In this document: piece by piece, positions 43,059 through 52,196 of the stretch
Numbering within the stretch: position 1 is the stretch's first letter
Layout of the letters: every line of letters starts with the position of its first letter
Assembly (NCBI GenBank): GCA_963677175.2
Contig: CAXXES010000007.1
Span: 248,001 to 312,000, forward strand
DNA: 64,000 nucleotides
Direction of reading: 5' to 3'
From: Sunxiuqinia sp963677175
GTDB taxonomy: Bacteria > Bacteroidota > Bacteroidia > Bacteroidales > Prolixibacteraceae
Program-made: the position numbers and the translations under genes
The notes under the pieces: generated by a model
Told to the model about the DNA's origin: nothing
The model's input: the letters and a program-made list of their open reading frames with translations, nothing else
Database searches by the model: none

Positions 43059-43087
43059 AAAAGCAACACCTAAATGATGTTGCTTTT
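43059..43087 (-). terminator. Probable intrinsic terminator downstream of the Rnf operon
   Basis: A 10-bp stem (AAAAGCAACA with its complement TGTTGCTTTT) and a 9-nt loop, followed on the minus strand by CTTTTTT. It lies about 260 bp after rnfA and upstream of the DUF6787 gene. Confidence 0.55.
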
Positions 43088-43166
43088 GACCTATTCTCAA
43101 TCGAAATGTTGGGTTTTAATTATTGATAAGTCTGAATCCATCGAACTTTTTTAGCGCCTTCCCGTC

Positions 43167-43221
43167 CTCGTGACTTAGTGGGAAAAAAAGTAAGCCCACA
43201 AAGACACGAAGCCCACAAAGG
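43167..43221. repeat. Dispersed CACAAAGACACGAAG-type repeat
   Basis: A stretch with CTCGTGACTTAGTGGG and CACAAAGACACGAAGCCCAC, the kind of short non-coding repeat seen between genes in many Bacteroidota genomes. Only one copy lies in the window. Nothing else is seen in the 43088-43345 gap. Confidence 0.35.
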
Positions 43222-43345
43222 AAGAATGGGATTCAAAAAAATATAGATTCAAATTACGATTCAATTATTGTTCTATGTGCCTACTGTGGTTTTCTTTGAA
43301 TTTTAATTTATTAAAAGAACCGGTATTTGACTTTTTGGATCGGAC

Positions 43346-43918
43346 TTAAACCAATCCGCTGAATCCCATGAAAGCCATTGCCAGAATACCGGCAACGATC
43401 AGCGCGATTGGTGTTCCTTTCAATCCTTTCGGAACATTCATTAAATCCAGGTGTTCGCGCAAACCGGCAAAAAGCACCAGGGCCAAACCAAAGCCAATGG
43501 CGTTGGCAATGGCGAAGACAACGCCCTGCATTAGGTTGAATTCTTTTTGGTAGGTTAGAATGGCCACACCCAAAATTGCACAGTTGGTGGTAATGAGCGG
43601 CAAGAAAACACCCAGCGCCTGGTAAAGCGACGGGCTGACCTTTTTTAGAATAATCTCAACCAATTGCACCAGTGAGGCAATGACCAGAATAAAGAAAATG
43701 GTTTGCAAAAACTGCAAGCCAAACGGATTCAGAATGTACACCTGAATCAAATAGGTAACCATAGTGGAGATCACCATCACAAAGGTTACTGCACCGGTCA
43801 TACCAACAGCAGTACTGATTTTCTTGGATACGCCAAGAAACGGACAAACGCCCAGGAACTGGTTTAGTACAATGTTGTTGACAAAAATGGCGGCTATAAT
43901 GATAATAATATATTCCAT
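43346..43918 (-). CDS. rnfA: Electron transport complex subunit RnfA
   Basis: A 190-residue membrane protein with six helices (start MEYIIIIIAAIFVNNIVLNQ, then FLGVCPFLGVSKK, and GVFLPLITTNCAILGVAIL), all typical of RnfA/NqrE. RnfA and RnfE form the membrane core that holds a [2Fe-2S] cluster. Last gene of the rnfB-C-D-G-E-A operon, 11 bp after rnfE. The complex couples ferredoxin:NAD+ electron transfer to Na+ or H+ pumping. Confidence 0.95.
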   Translation of the reverse strand: MEYIIIIIAAIFVNNIVLNQFLGVCPFLGVSKKISTAVGMTGAVTFVMVISTMVTYLIQVYILNPFGLQFLQTIFFILVIASLVQLVEIILKKVSPSLYQALGVFLPLITTNCAILGVAILTYQKEFNLMQGVVFAIANAIGFGLALVLFAGLREHLDLMNVPKGLKGTPIALIVAGILAMAFMGFSGLV

Positions 43919-43929
43919 GATAAAATCTC

Positions 43930-44514
43930 CTATGCTTTATTCAAACGGTTGATTAAGGCGATGAGGTAACCCAGCACGATAAAGGCTCCGGGAGCCAGAA
44001 CAAACAGCAGCATGCCATACTCTTCGGGAAAGATGATCATGTCGAAAATCTTTCCGCTGCCTAAAAATTCGCGGGCGGCACCAAGCAAAGTCAAGGCAAA
44101 CGCGAAGCCAAGCCCCATGCCTAAACCATCGATAGCTGACGAAATAACGGTGTTTTTCGAAGCAAATGCTTCCGCCCGTCCCAGCACGATACAGTTCACC
44201 ACAATCAGTGGAATGAATAAGCCCAGGCTTTTGTACAGGGCTGGGAGGTAAGCTTGCATCACCAGCTCTACGACGGTCACTAACGAAGCGATCACCACAA
44301 TGAAGCTGGGAATCTTTACCTTGCTGGGGATGACATTCTTGATAGATGAAATCACAATGTTCGACATCAGTAAAACAAAGGTTGTTGCCAATCCCATTCC
44401 TAAACCATTGATGGCGGAAGAGGTAACTCCCAATGTTGGACACATGCCGAGCAGTAAGACAAAAACCGGGTTTTCTTTGATAAATCCTTTGGTGAAGTTT
44501 TGCAATTGATTCAT
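43930..44514 (-). CDS. rnfE: Electron transport complex subunit RnfE
   Basis: A 194-residue membrane protein of the RnfE/NqrD type (NPVFVLLLGMCPTLGVTSSA, IPLIVVNCIVLGRAEAFASK). Six helices, homologous to RnfA and paired with it in inverted topology. Overlaps rnfG by 4 bp. Confidence 0.95.
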   Translation of the reverse strand: MNQLQNFTKGFIKENPVFVLLLGMCPTLGVTSSAINGLGMGLATTFVLLMSNIVISSIKNVIPSKVKIPSFIVVIASLVTVVELVMQAYLPALYKSLGLFIPLIVVNCIVLGRAEAFASKNTVISSAIDGLGMGLGFAFALTLLGAAREFLGSGKIFDMIIFPEEYGMLLFVLAPGAFIVLGYLIALINRLNKA

Positions 44515-45143
44515 GATTGTCCTCCTTCGTTTGTGGGGTTGTTACTGATTGCCGGTTGCTCCTGCGTAAGCTGGTAGGTTTTGTACGCACGCACAACAGC
44601 ATCCAGAAAGGCCCGGCTCGTGATGGTTGAAGCCGTGATGGCATCGATATCGCCACCATCTTTGCTCACTTCAAACGTTGACGTGGCCGGACTTTTACCA
44701 ATGATATTTTGTCCCGGTTTGCTTTCGTCTTTAAACCAGGCATTCATCTTGGCTCCTAATCCCGGTGTTTCTTTGTGTTCCAGCACTTCAAAGCCAGTAA
44801 TGGTTCCATCGGGCGAAAGACCAGCCATAATGCTGATTAAGCCACTAAAGCCATTCTTGGTGTAGGTTTTCACGGCCACACCAACCAGCTGTTGATTGGC
44901 GTCGTAGGCCGGAAAAAACTCCAGGCTGTCGGAGCTGTCTTCGGGCGACATTTTGTATGAATCGCCCAGCGTGTCGAAGGTTGGTAATACGCTTTCGATG
45001 GCTTGCTGCTGGGCTTGCTGTTTGGCCAGCGCAATATCTGCTTTGGTTAAGTCATGCACAAAACCCAGGACGGCTGCAGCAACAAAGGTCACTACAAAAA
45101 GGGTTAAGGTCATGTTTGAAAATGTCGATTCTTTTTGTGCCAT
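44511..45143 (-). CDS. rnfG: Electron transport complex subunit RnfG (FMN-binding)
   Basis: A 210-residue protein with one N-terminal transmembrane helix and a periplasmic FMN-binding domain; the covalent FMN attachment site S(T)xAT is DAITASTITSRA (about 174-185). Overlaps rnfD by 1 bp and rnfE by 4 bp. It transfers electrons within the Rnf complex. Confidence 0.94.
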   Translation of the reverse strand: MAQKESTFSNMTLTLFVVTFVAAAVLGFVHDLTKADIALAKQQAQQQAIESVLPTFDTLGDSYKMSPEDSSDSLEFFPAYDANQQLVGVAVKTYTKNGFSGLISIMAGLSPDGTITGFEVLEHKETPGLGAKMNAWFKDESKPGQNIIGKSPATSTFEVSKDGGDIDAITASTITSRAFLDAVVRAYKTYQLTQEQPAISNNPTNEGGQS

Positions 45144-46126
45144 TATTTTTGCCCTCCAAATCGTTTCGGTTTAATGTATGCGTTGATGAGTGGAACAAAG
45201 CCATTCATAATCAGGATGGCGAATGAAATTCCTTCGGGATAGGCGCCAAAGTTCCGGATCAGCACCGTAAGCACACCAATTCCAACGCCAAAAATAAGTT
45301 GCCCTCTCACGGTCATGGGTGAAGTTACCATGTCGGTGGCCATGTAAATGGCTCCAAGCATGGCCCCACCAGATAGTAAGTGGAAAACGGGTTCAATAAA
45401 ATTTTCCGGGTTCAGCATCCAAAGGGCGCACTGGAAAATGAAGATGGTTCCCAATACGAAAGTCGGAATGTGCCAGGTAATGACTTTCTTCCACAGCATA
45501 TAAGCAAATCCGAGCAAAAGCAGCAAAGCTGAAACTTCGCCGAGCGAGCCGGACATATTCCCGTAGAGCATCTCCAGGTTTGATGGCAGGTTCAGTAAGA
45601 TTTCGCTTACTGGTTGGCCGGCGTTGACGCCTTCTTTTAAAAGGGCGAGTGGGGTAGCGGTGGTCAGCGCGTCAACTGTTGCATGTTGGGTAACGGGCCA
45701 ACTGGTCATGTGTACCGGAAAGGAAATCAGTAGAAACACGCGTCCAACCAATGCAGGGTTAAATGGATTGTTGCCTAAACCTCCAAAAGAAAGTTTTCCA
45801 ACGCCGATGGCCACGAGTGCGCCCACAATAATTATCCAGCTTGGCAGACTGGACGGGACGTTAAAAGCCAGCAGGATGCCTGTTAGTGCCGCGGAACCAT
45901 CGGTGATTTGCGGCACTTCCTTCATGATGTATTTCTGAATCAGGAACTCGAAAGCCATACATGCGGCAACAGCCAGCAGGGTAACGCGGATGGCTTCGAA
46001 CCCAAACATGAAAACCGACCAGGCCAGTGCTGGCACTAAAGCCAGAATTACCCGGTACATAATTTTATTCACCGAGTCGCTGGTGTGTACGTGCGGTGAA
46101 GGGGATATGGTTAGCAGTTTACTCAT
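45143..46126 (-). CDS. rnfD: Electron transport complex subunit RnfD
   Basis: A 327-residue membrane protein of the RnfD/NqrB type (SPSPHVHTSDSVNKIMYRVI, and the flavin site MVTSPMTVRGQ where FMN is bound to Thr). Eight or more helices. 33 bp after rnfC. Confidence 0.95.
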   Translation of the reverse strand: MSKLLTISPSPHVHTSDSVNKIMYRVILALVPALAWSVFMFGFEAIRVTLLAVAACMAFEFLIQKYIMKEVPQITDGSAALTGILLAFNVPSSLPSWIIIVGALVAIGVGKLSFGGLGNNPFNPALVGRVFLLISFPVHMTSWPVTQHATVDALTTATPLALLKEGVNAGQPVSEILLNLPSNLEMLYGNMSGSLGEVSALLLLLGFAYMLWKKVITWHIPTFVLGTIFIFQCALWMLNPENFIEPVFHLLSGGAMLGAIYMATDMVTSPMTVRGQLIFGVGIGVLTVLIRNFGAYPEGISFAILIMNGFVPLINAYIKPKRFGGQK

Positions 46127-46159
46127 AGGATTATACTTGATGTTTGATACTTGATCTTT

Positions 46160-47491
46160 TTATTGTTTTCGTGACCGGATGATGTTTCCAACCTTCCCTT
46201 TTCCTAAACGGATGTAGTCGAGCAACGGTCGATCGGCCGGGCAGGTGTAGCTGCATGAACCACACTCAATGCAATCCATAATGTGATGGTCTTCTGCATT
46301 CTCCCAGATCTGCTTTTCTGAAACGGTCATCAGGTAGTACGGTTCCAGTCCCATCGGACAAACCGTCACACAGCGGGTACAGCGAATGCAGGTTTTCATC
46401 TTTTCGCGTTTCGCTTCCTTGTCCTGCATAATCAGTATTCCCGATGTTCCTTTGGTAACCGGGATGTCGGTATTGGCCACGGCTTTTCCCATCATGGGGC
46501 CGCCACTAATAATTTTCCCGGCATCTTCAGGCAGTCCGCCAGCGGCATCAATCAGTTCCTGAACCGGTGTTCCCACCCGCACCAGAAAGTTGGAGGGATT
46601 CGCCACCGATTTTCCGGTGATGGTAACCACCCGTTCGATTAGGGGTTTGTTTTTTTGAACCGCTTCGTAAACAGCCAGCGCAGTACCAACGTTGTTAACC
46701 ACCGCGCCAACCGCAATGGGCAGGGCGCCCGATGGAACCTCGCGGCCGGTAACTGCTTTGATGAGCTGTTTTTCACCCCCTTGCGGATATTTCACTTTCA
46801 GCGGCACAACCTGGATGGATGGCTCTGCTTTAGTCAACTCCCGAAGGTGGGCAATAGCGTCCTGCTTGTTATTTTCAATGCCGATATAAGCTTTTTTAAC
46901 TTCCAGGGCACACATCAGCAGATGAATGCCTACCAGCAGTTCGGGCGCCTTTTCAAGCATCACCCGGTGATCCGAAGTCAGGTAAGGTTCGCATTCTACC
47001 CCGTTGATCAGTAGCATTTCGGCTTTCATGCCTTGTGGAGGCATCAGCTTAACATGCGTGGGGAAAGTTGCTCCGCCCAGGCCAACAATACCAGCTGCAT
47101 TAATCTTGTCGATGATTTTTTTGCTGTCGGCTTCAAAGTTTTCAATGAGGGTTGAAGAAGTATCAATTCCTTCTTCCCACTGATCACCTTCAACATCAAT
47201 AAAAATACCCTGCTTGGCATAGCCGGAACTGTCCATTGCCAAATCGACTTTTTTTACTGTTCCTGAAACGGATGAGTGAATGTTGGCCGAAACAAAGCCG
47301 CCTGACTTGGCAATGAGTTGTCCGACTTTTACCTGATCGCCTTTTTTTACCAGGGCTTGTGCTGGTGCTCCAATATGCTGGGCTACGGGGATAAAAACAC
47401 TTTTAGGCAAGGCCAGTTTTTCTATGGCGTTGCTGGCCGAAAGTTTGTTTTCTGCCGGATGTACCCCTCCGAGTTTGAATGTTTTTAACAC
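46160..47491 (-). CDS. rnfC: Electron transport complex subunit RnfC
   Basis: A 443-residue cytoplasmic subunit with an N-terminal barrel-sandwich part, NADH/FMN-binding region (VGLGGATFPTHVKL, INGVECEPYLTSDH) and two C-terminal [4Fe-4S] motifs (CIRCTRCVTVCPMG and CIECGSCSYTCPAD). It interacts with NAD. 9 bp after rnfB. Confidence 0.95.
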   Translation of the reverse strand: MLKTFKLGGVHPAENKLSASNAIEKLALPKSVFIPVAQHIGAPAQALVKKGDQVKVGQLIAKSGGFVSANIHSSVSGTVKKVDLAMDSSGYAKQGIFIDVEGDQWEEGIDTSSTLIENFEADSKKIIDKINAAGIVGLGGATFPTHVKLMPPQGMKAEMLLINGVECEPYLTSDHRVMLEKAPELLVGIHLLMCALEVKKAYIGIENNKQDAIAHLRELTKAEPSIQVVPLKVKYPQGGEKQLIKAVTGREVPSGALPIAVGAVVNNVGTALAVYEAVQKNKPLIERVVTITGKSVANPSNFLVRVGTPVQELIDAAGGLPEDAGKIISGGPMMGKAVANTDIPVTKGTSGILIMQDKEAKREKMKTCIRCTRCVTVCPMGLEPYYLMTVSEKQIWENAEDHHIMDCIECGSCSYTCPADRPLLDYIRLGKGKVGNIIRSRKQ

Positions 47492-47500
47492 GATGGCCTC

Positions 47501-48433
47501 CTATTTTTGGTCTAAATGATCGGTTTTAGTCTCTTCGGAAGCTTTAACTTCTGGCGTGGCAGGAGCTTCCTTTTTCTCTGCCGGCTTGGGTGGCAGGTCT
47601 GTTTTGATTTTGCGTGGTGGAAAACCAACTTCAATAATGGCGTTGGTCGGACATTCGACCACACACTTGCGACACAGCTTACATTTGTCTGAATCGATAA
47701 ATGCCAGGTTATTATTCATGGTGATGGCATCGAACGGACAAACCTTGAAGCATTTGGAACAGCCAATGCAGGCTACTTCGCATGATTTTTTGGCTACACC
47801 ACCCTTATCTTCATTTCGACACGACACGAAGATCTTACGATCTTTGGGGCCTCGTTTTCGAAGCTCAATCAATGTTTTTGGACAAGCGTCGACACAAGCG
47901 CCGCAAGCCACACATTTATCGTCTACCACTTCAGGCAAACCCGTTTCCGGATTCATGTGAAGGGCATCAAAGTCGCAGGCCGCCACACAATCGCCATGCC
48001 CCAAACAACCGTACTGGCAACCGGTATCACCACTGTATAGTGCTGACGCTGCTGCACAAGATAGCGCTCCGTCGTACTGGTTGGTCTTTGGCCGGTGCTC
48101 GCACGATCCGTTGCAGCGTACAACCGCAACACGCGGATCCTGGGTTACCGCTTCGAGCCCCAATACGGCAGCGACATCGGTCATGCAATCGTTTCCACCC
48201 ACGGGGCAAAAAAGATCGGCCAGGTTGTTTTCCTTCACACAGGCTTCGGCAAAGGCGCGGCAGCCGGCATAGCCACAACCACCACAGTTGGCGCCCGGAA
48301 GCGCCGTTTCTACGTCATCGATCCGTGGATCTTCGTATACTTTAAATTTTTGAGCAACAAAGTACAAAATGACAGCAGCCAAAATGCCAATAGCGCTCAA
48401 AGCAATCATCGTATAAATAATCGTTTCACTCAT
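47501..48433 (-). CDS. rnfB: Electron transport complex subunit RnfB (ferredoxin-type)
   Basis: A 310-residue protein: N-terminal helix (about 5-25), a Cys-rich Fe-S domain (GANCGGCGYAGCRAFAEAC), then several ferredoxin-like [4Fe-4S] motifs (CVACGACVDACPK, CIGCSKCFKVCPF, CKLCRKCVVECPT). The C-terminal tail is low-complexity (PKPAEKKEAPATPEVKASEE). RnfB accepts electrons from ferredoxin. Its start overlaps rseC by 4 bp. Confidence 0.95.
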   Translation of the reverse strand: MSETIIYTMIALSAIGILAAVILYFVAQKFKVYEDPRIDDVETALPGANCGGCGYAGCRAFAEACVKENNLADLFCPVGGNDCMTDVAAVLGLEAVTQDPRVAVVRCNGSCEHRPKTNQYDGALSCAAASALYSGDTGCQYGCLGHGDCVAACDFDALHMNPETGLPEVVDDKCVACGACVDACPKTLIELRKRGPKDRKIFVSCRNEDKGGVAKKSCEVACIGCSKCFKVCPFDAITMNNNLAFIDSDKCKLCRKCVVECPTNAIIEVGFPPRKIKTDLPPKPAEKKEAPATPEVKASEETKTDHLDQK

Positions 48434-48855
48434 AGTAAAGGCTTAATTTCAAATTCAAAGCTTTTGCGTATTTTATTTCTGGTGAGGTATAAGATTAAAT
48501 AGTAGGGAACCAGGATGGACAAGGAAATCAGACCACTGACCCCTTCACTAAATTGCAACCTGGTTAGCGTAATTAAAACAAGCATGATGAGTAGAAACGG
48601 GAACACATAGCCGTAAAACAAGGCTTTAAACCCTTGAGCGGTTTTACCAACGACCTGCACCGATTGTCCTACCCGGTATTCGCCTGAAAAATTCCTGATT
48701 TCCACTTCCTTATCTTGCATGTCAGCAGCGGAACAGACGCCTTTGGCATGACAGGAAGCGCAGGCAGACTCACTAATAATACAGACTACGATCTTTTGAT
48801 CTGTAATCGATTTAATAATTCCTTTGTGTGAAATCTCTCCCGACATCATTTCCAC
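48430..48855 (-). CDS. rseC: RseC/MucC-family protein, first gene of the Rnf operon
   Basis: A 141-residue protein with two transmembrane helices (about 75-95 and 102-120) and a Cys motif CASCHAKGVCSAAD typical of RseC/RnfB-associated proteins. It probably helps in assembly or reduction of Rnf-type complexes. It overlaps rnfB. Two alternative in-frame ATGs follow within five codons. Confidence 0.83.
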   Translation of the reverse strand: MEMMSGEISHKGIIKSITDQKIVVCIISESACASCHAKGVCSAADMQDKEVEIRNFSGEYRVGQSVQVVGKTAQGFKALFYGYVFPFLLIMLVLITLTRLQFSEGVSGLISLSILVPYYLILYLTRNKIRKSFEFEIKPLL

Positions 48856-49158
48856 TTCCTTGTATTTTTATGACTGCAAAACTAAAGATGTTTGGACAAC
48901 TAGAATCCTACTTTAAACCATTTTTAAAACATCTCTAGCTATTTATATTTGTTTTAAATAATCGTTTTTTTAACACTTGCCGTAACATGGTTAAAATAAA
49001 AGCATTGCAGGCGAGTGTGATAAAAGTCATTGATTTTGTGGTAATTTTGCTATCCGGGGATTGCATTATTTTGGAGATAAATTAATCTCTGTTTTGCAAA
49101 AATAGACCCATTTTAGTCAATTGAAGAAGCAAAATCCAGGAAAAGTTATCAACTGTCC
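48856..49158. other. Intergenic region, no gene seen
   Basis: About 300 AT-rich bases between the rseC start and the 3' end of recG, both on the minus strand. It should hold the Rnf operon promoter. No small frame with a leader, no RNA gene and no repeat was recognised. Confidence 0.5.
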
Positions 49159-50433
49159 TTAGCTAATGACACTCCAGTTGAACTCTGTATTTTTCATCTT
49201 CAGGTAATGATAGCGTAGTAATTTATGCTCTTCTTTTGCCAGCCGGGGATCGTCGTCCAGAATATCGCTGGCTATGTTTCGGGCAATGCGAAGGATTTCA
49301 CCATCTTTCCCCAAGTTGGCGATGTTCAGATTCAGGCCCAGTCCACTTTGCTGTGTACCTTCAATATCGCCGGGGCCGCGCAATTGCAGGTCAACTTCTG
49401 CAATTTCAAAGCCGTCGTTGGTTCGCACCATGGTTTCCAGGCGTTTGCGGCTTTCGTTGCTGATTTTGTATGACGACATCAACAGGCAATAAGATTGTTC
49501 GGCGCCCCGCCCAACGCGTCCGCGCAACTGGTGGAGTTGCGAAAGCCCAAAACGCTCGGCACTTTCAATAACCATGACCGACGCGTTGGGCACATCTACG
49601 CCCACTTCGATGACGGTGGTGGCCACCATGATTTGTGTTTTGCCTTGCTTGAAGAGTTGCATTTCTGCATCTTTATCTGCTGGTTTCATGCGCCCATGCA
49701 CCATGCTGATTTTGAAACGGGGAAAAACCTGTTTCATCAGTTCGTAGCCATCTTCCAAGTTTTTATAATCCATTTTCTCCGATTCGCTGATCAACGGATA
49801 AACAATATAGGCTTGCCGCCCGGTTTCGATTTGTGACCGGATGAACTGGTAGACCTCTTTCCTCCTGTTCTCGTAGTAGTGGCGTGTTGATATGGGTTTT
49901 CGTCCTGGCGGAAGTTCATCAATGACCGACACTTCCAAATCGCCATACAAGGTCATGGCCAAGGTTCGTGGAATGGGGGTGGCTGTCATTACTAAAATGT
50001 GGGGTGGAATTCCAGCGTTCTTTTTCCACAGTTTAGCCCGCTGCGCTACACCAAACCGGTGTTGCTCGTCAATAATCACTAAGCCCAGCTTGTCGAAACT
50101 GACCACATCTTCAATCAGGGCATGGGTGCCAATTAGTAGTTGTAATTCGCCTGATTCGAGCTGTTCGTGAATGATTTTGCGCTGGCTTTTTCTGGTCGAT
50201 CCGGTGAGTAGGGCCATGTTAACTCCCAGCCCCTGAAGCATTTTCTGAATGGTATCATAATGTTGAATGGCCAGAATTTCGGTTGGTGCCATCAGGCCAG
50301 CCTGAAAGCCGTTGTCGAAAGCCAGTAAGGCGATCATTAAAGCCACCAGTGTTTTGCCGCTTCCCACATCACCTTGTAAAAGCCGGTTCATTTGTTTGCC
50401 CGAACCTAAGTCTTTGCGGATTTCTTTGATCAC
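49159..50433 (-). CDS. recG: ATP-dependent DNA helicase RecG, C-terminal part (frameshifted gene)
   Basis: 424 codons holding the helicase core of RecG: Walker A LLQGDVGSGKTLVA, DEQH-type Walker B LVIIDEQHRFGV, VMTATPIPRTLAMT and motif VI LHQLRGRVGRG. The frame begins with a GTG at 50433 that has no real role as a start. It continues the protein from 50430-51257 after a one-base shift at the run of seven A; together they give a standard RecG of about 700 residues. RecG restarts stalled forks and branch-migrates junctions. Confidence 0.88.
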   Translation of the reverse strand: MIKEIRKDLGSGKQMNRLLQGDVGSGKTLVALMIALLAFDNGFQAGLMAPTEILAIQHYDTIQKMLQGLGVNMALLTGSTRKSQRKIIHEQLESGELQLLIGTHALIEDVVSFDKLGLVIIDEQHRFGVAQRAKLWKKNAGIPPHILVMTATPIPRTLAMTLYGDLEVSVIDELPPGRKPISTRHYYENRRKEVYQFIRSQIETGRQAYIVYPLISESEKMDYKNLEDGYELMKQVFPRFKISMVHGRMKPADKDAEMQLFKQGKTQIMVATTVIEVGVDVPNASVMVIESAERFGLSQLHQLRGRVGRGAEQSYCLLMSSYKISNESRKRLETMVRTNDGFEIAEVDLQLRGPGDIEGTQQSGLGLNLNIANLGKDGEILRIARNIASDILDDDPRLAKEEHKLLRYHYLKMKNTEFNWSVIS

Positions 50434-51257
50434 TTTTTTTGAGCGCCGGTCAGTTCAAACGGCAGATTATTGGCGTAAAACTGGTTGAAGTTGTAGCCAA
50501 CATTGGCGAAAACGAATCCTTTAAAGGCTTCGTAACGCTTGTGCTTCAAACTTAAAATCTTCAACTGAATGTAGAACAGCTCTTCAAACTTAAGTCTGAA
50601 AGTTGCCTTTTGTAGTAAGTGTGTACTGGCCGGAAAATGAATCTGAAGCAGGGCATCTTTTAAGTCCATTAGTTTTAGCGGATCTTTGACTTTTGCAGGA
50701 AGGGTTTCATAAATTTTCCCCTGAATTTGCCTTATCAGGTTATACTGAATTTTATTGAGGGCACCGGAATTCAGAAAACGTTTTTTTAGCTTTTCCGTCG
50801 TATTGTAAAACGCCTGTAAAACGCCTGTTTTAAACTCTTCGCTGGTTTTGTCTTCCACCTCGGGGTGAATAATGTTCACTCGTCCGCTGAATGCCGAAGG
50901 TTTGCCGAACACGACATAGGTTTTTCCGGGGATCAGGTTTTCGCGAATGTATTTAATTCCTTGGAACCAAATCAGGTCCATGCTTCCGGTTTCATCATAA
51001 AAAATAGCGCTCAATCGCTGCTTGCGTCCTTCGCCCAACAATTCGAACGAGCGGATCTTACCTTTAACCTGGATGTATGCCTGGTCGGCCCGGACTTCGG
51101 AAATATTATGAAACCGGGTTCGGTCGATATATTTATAAGGAAAGTAGTATAGCAAATCTCGAAACGTATAGATACCCAGCTCGTTGTTGAGTAGTTCAGC
51201 TCGTTTGGGGCCAACTCCAGCCAAAAACTTAATGTCTTGATCTAAATACTCCGGCAT
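50430..51257 (-). CDS. recG: ATP-dependent DNA helicase RecG, N-terminal part (frameshifted gene)
   Basis: 275 codons forming the N-terminal wedge/OB domain of RecG (FLAGVGPKRAELLNNELGIY, FRDLLYYFPYKYIDRTRF, YIQVKGKIRSFELL) and ending LPFELTGAQKK then TGA. The family sequence continues as TxAQKxxIKEIxxD, which is exactly the start of the frame at 49159-50433. One base is missing in the A run between them, or a -1 shift takes place. Confidence 0.88.
   Translation of the reverse strand: MPEYLDQDIKFLAGVGPKRAELLNNELGIYTFRDLLYYFPYKYIDRTRFHNISEVRADQAYIQVKGKIRSFELLGEGRKQRLSAIFYDETGSMDLIWFQGIKYIRENLIPGKTYVVFGKPSAFSGRVNIIHPEVEDKTSEEFKTGVLQAFYNTTEKLKKRFLNSGALNKIQYNLIRQIQGKIYETLPAKVKDPLKLMDLKDALLQIHFPASTHLLQKATFRLKFEELFYIQLKILSLKHKRYEAFKGFVFANVGYNFNQFYANNLPFELTGAQKK
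50433..50441 (-). promoter_or_regulatory. Slippery heptamer A AAA AAG at recG frameshift
   Basis: On the minus strand the zero frame reads CAA AAA AAG TGA; the heptamer A AAA AAG is the classic -1 slippery sequence of dnaX. A -1 slip gives AAA AAA GTG ATC and restores full-length RecG. An upstream Shine-Dalgarno-like stimulator or downstream stem is not obvious. Confidence 0.4.
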
Positions 51258-51452
51258 AAAGCAAAGATAAAAAACTATAGGGAGCAGCCGACCGTGATAA
51301 AAAATGAGTTATTAAGATTTTTTTGTTTGTAAATGAATGCAATTGCATGGTTTTTGTTTGGCTAAAATTCAATTTTGAAAACGAGAAATGCTTTCGTTAA
51401 CTGGTAAATTGAACCGATATCCCTATATTTACGAACCAAAGAAAAAATAACA

Positions 51453-52196
51453 ATGGAAGCCCCATTTTACAATCAAGTACTGGATATGTCTGAAACTAAG
51501 AAAAAAGTAATCGACCTGACCGATATCGTTAAAAATTACAAGGTTGGAACTCAGGTCGTACGGGCTCTTCGCTCGGTTAGCCTTCATATTAACGAAGGAG
51601 AGTATGTTGCCATTATGGGCGCGTCGGGTTCGGGTAAGTCAACCCTGATGAATGTGATTGGTTGTTTAGATACGCCGACAAGTGGCCAATACGTTTTAAA
51701 TGGGCACAACGTAAGTGATTTAACGGACGATGAACTGGCCGTAATCCGTAACCGCGAAATTGGTTTTATTTTTCAAACCTTTAATTTGCTTCCACGAAGC
51801 ACTGCACTCGACAATGTGATGTTACCCCTGGTATATTCGGGCGTGAAAAAACAAGAGCGGTTGGAGCGTGGAACCCAAATTTTAACCGATGTTGGATTGG
51901 CCGATCGGATTGAGCATAAACCAAATGAACTTTCCGGCGGACAGCGCCAGCGGGTTGCTGTGGCACGTGCTTTGATAAACAAACCGGCTATTTTGCTGGC
52001 TGATGAACCTACCGGAAATCTGGACTCAAAAATTTCGGAAGAAATCATGCATCTGTTTGCTGACATACACCGGAAGGGAAACACTTTGATTGTTGTCACC
52101 CACGAAGAGGATATTGCACTGCATGCACACCGTGTGATCCGGTTGAAGGATGGGGAAGTTGAATCGGACAAAATTAACCCAAACCCAGTTATTTGA
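51453..52196 (+). CDS. ABC transporter ATP-binding protein (LolD/MacB type)
   Basis: A 247-residue ATPase: Walker A GASGSGKST, Q-loop FIFQTFNLLP, signature LSGGQRQR, Walker B ILLADEPTGNLD and H-loop VVTHEED. The LLPRSTALDNV and DEPTGNLDS features are typical of LolD/MacB/FtsE-type subunits. Start at 51453 is used; ATG at 51486 is also possible and nearer to family length. Its permease is not adjacent. It overlaps the adenosyltransferase gene by 4 bp. Confidence 0.87.
   Translation: MEAPFYNQVLDMSETKKKVIDLTDIVKNYKVGTQVVRALRSVSLHINEGEYVAIMGASGSGKSTLMNVIGCLDTPTSGQYVLNGHNVSDLTDDELAVIRNREIGFIFQTFNLLPRSTALDNVMLPLVYSGVKKQERLERGTQILTDVGLADRIEHKPNELSGGQRQRVAVARALINKPAILLADEPTGNLDSKISEEIMHLFADIHRKGNTLIVVTHEEDIALHAHRVIRLKDGEVESDKINPNPVI

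Noticed and set aside
43937..44659. 240-codon frame overlapping rnfE and rnfG
   Set aside because: Shadow frame of well-supported Rnf genes; translation is rich in Arg, Cys and His without any domain.
47782..48345. 187-codon plus-strand frame inside rnfB
   Set aside because: Antisense shadow of the Cys-rich rnfB gene.
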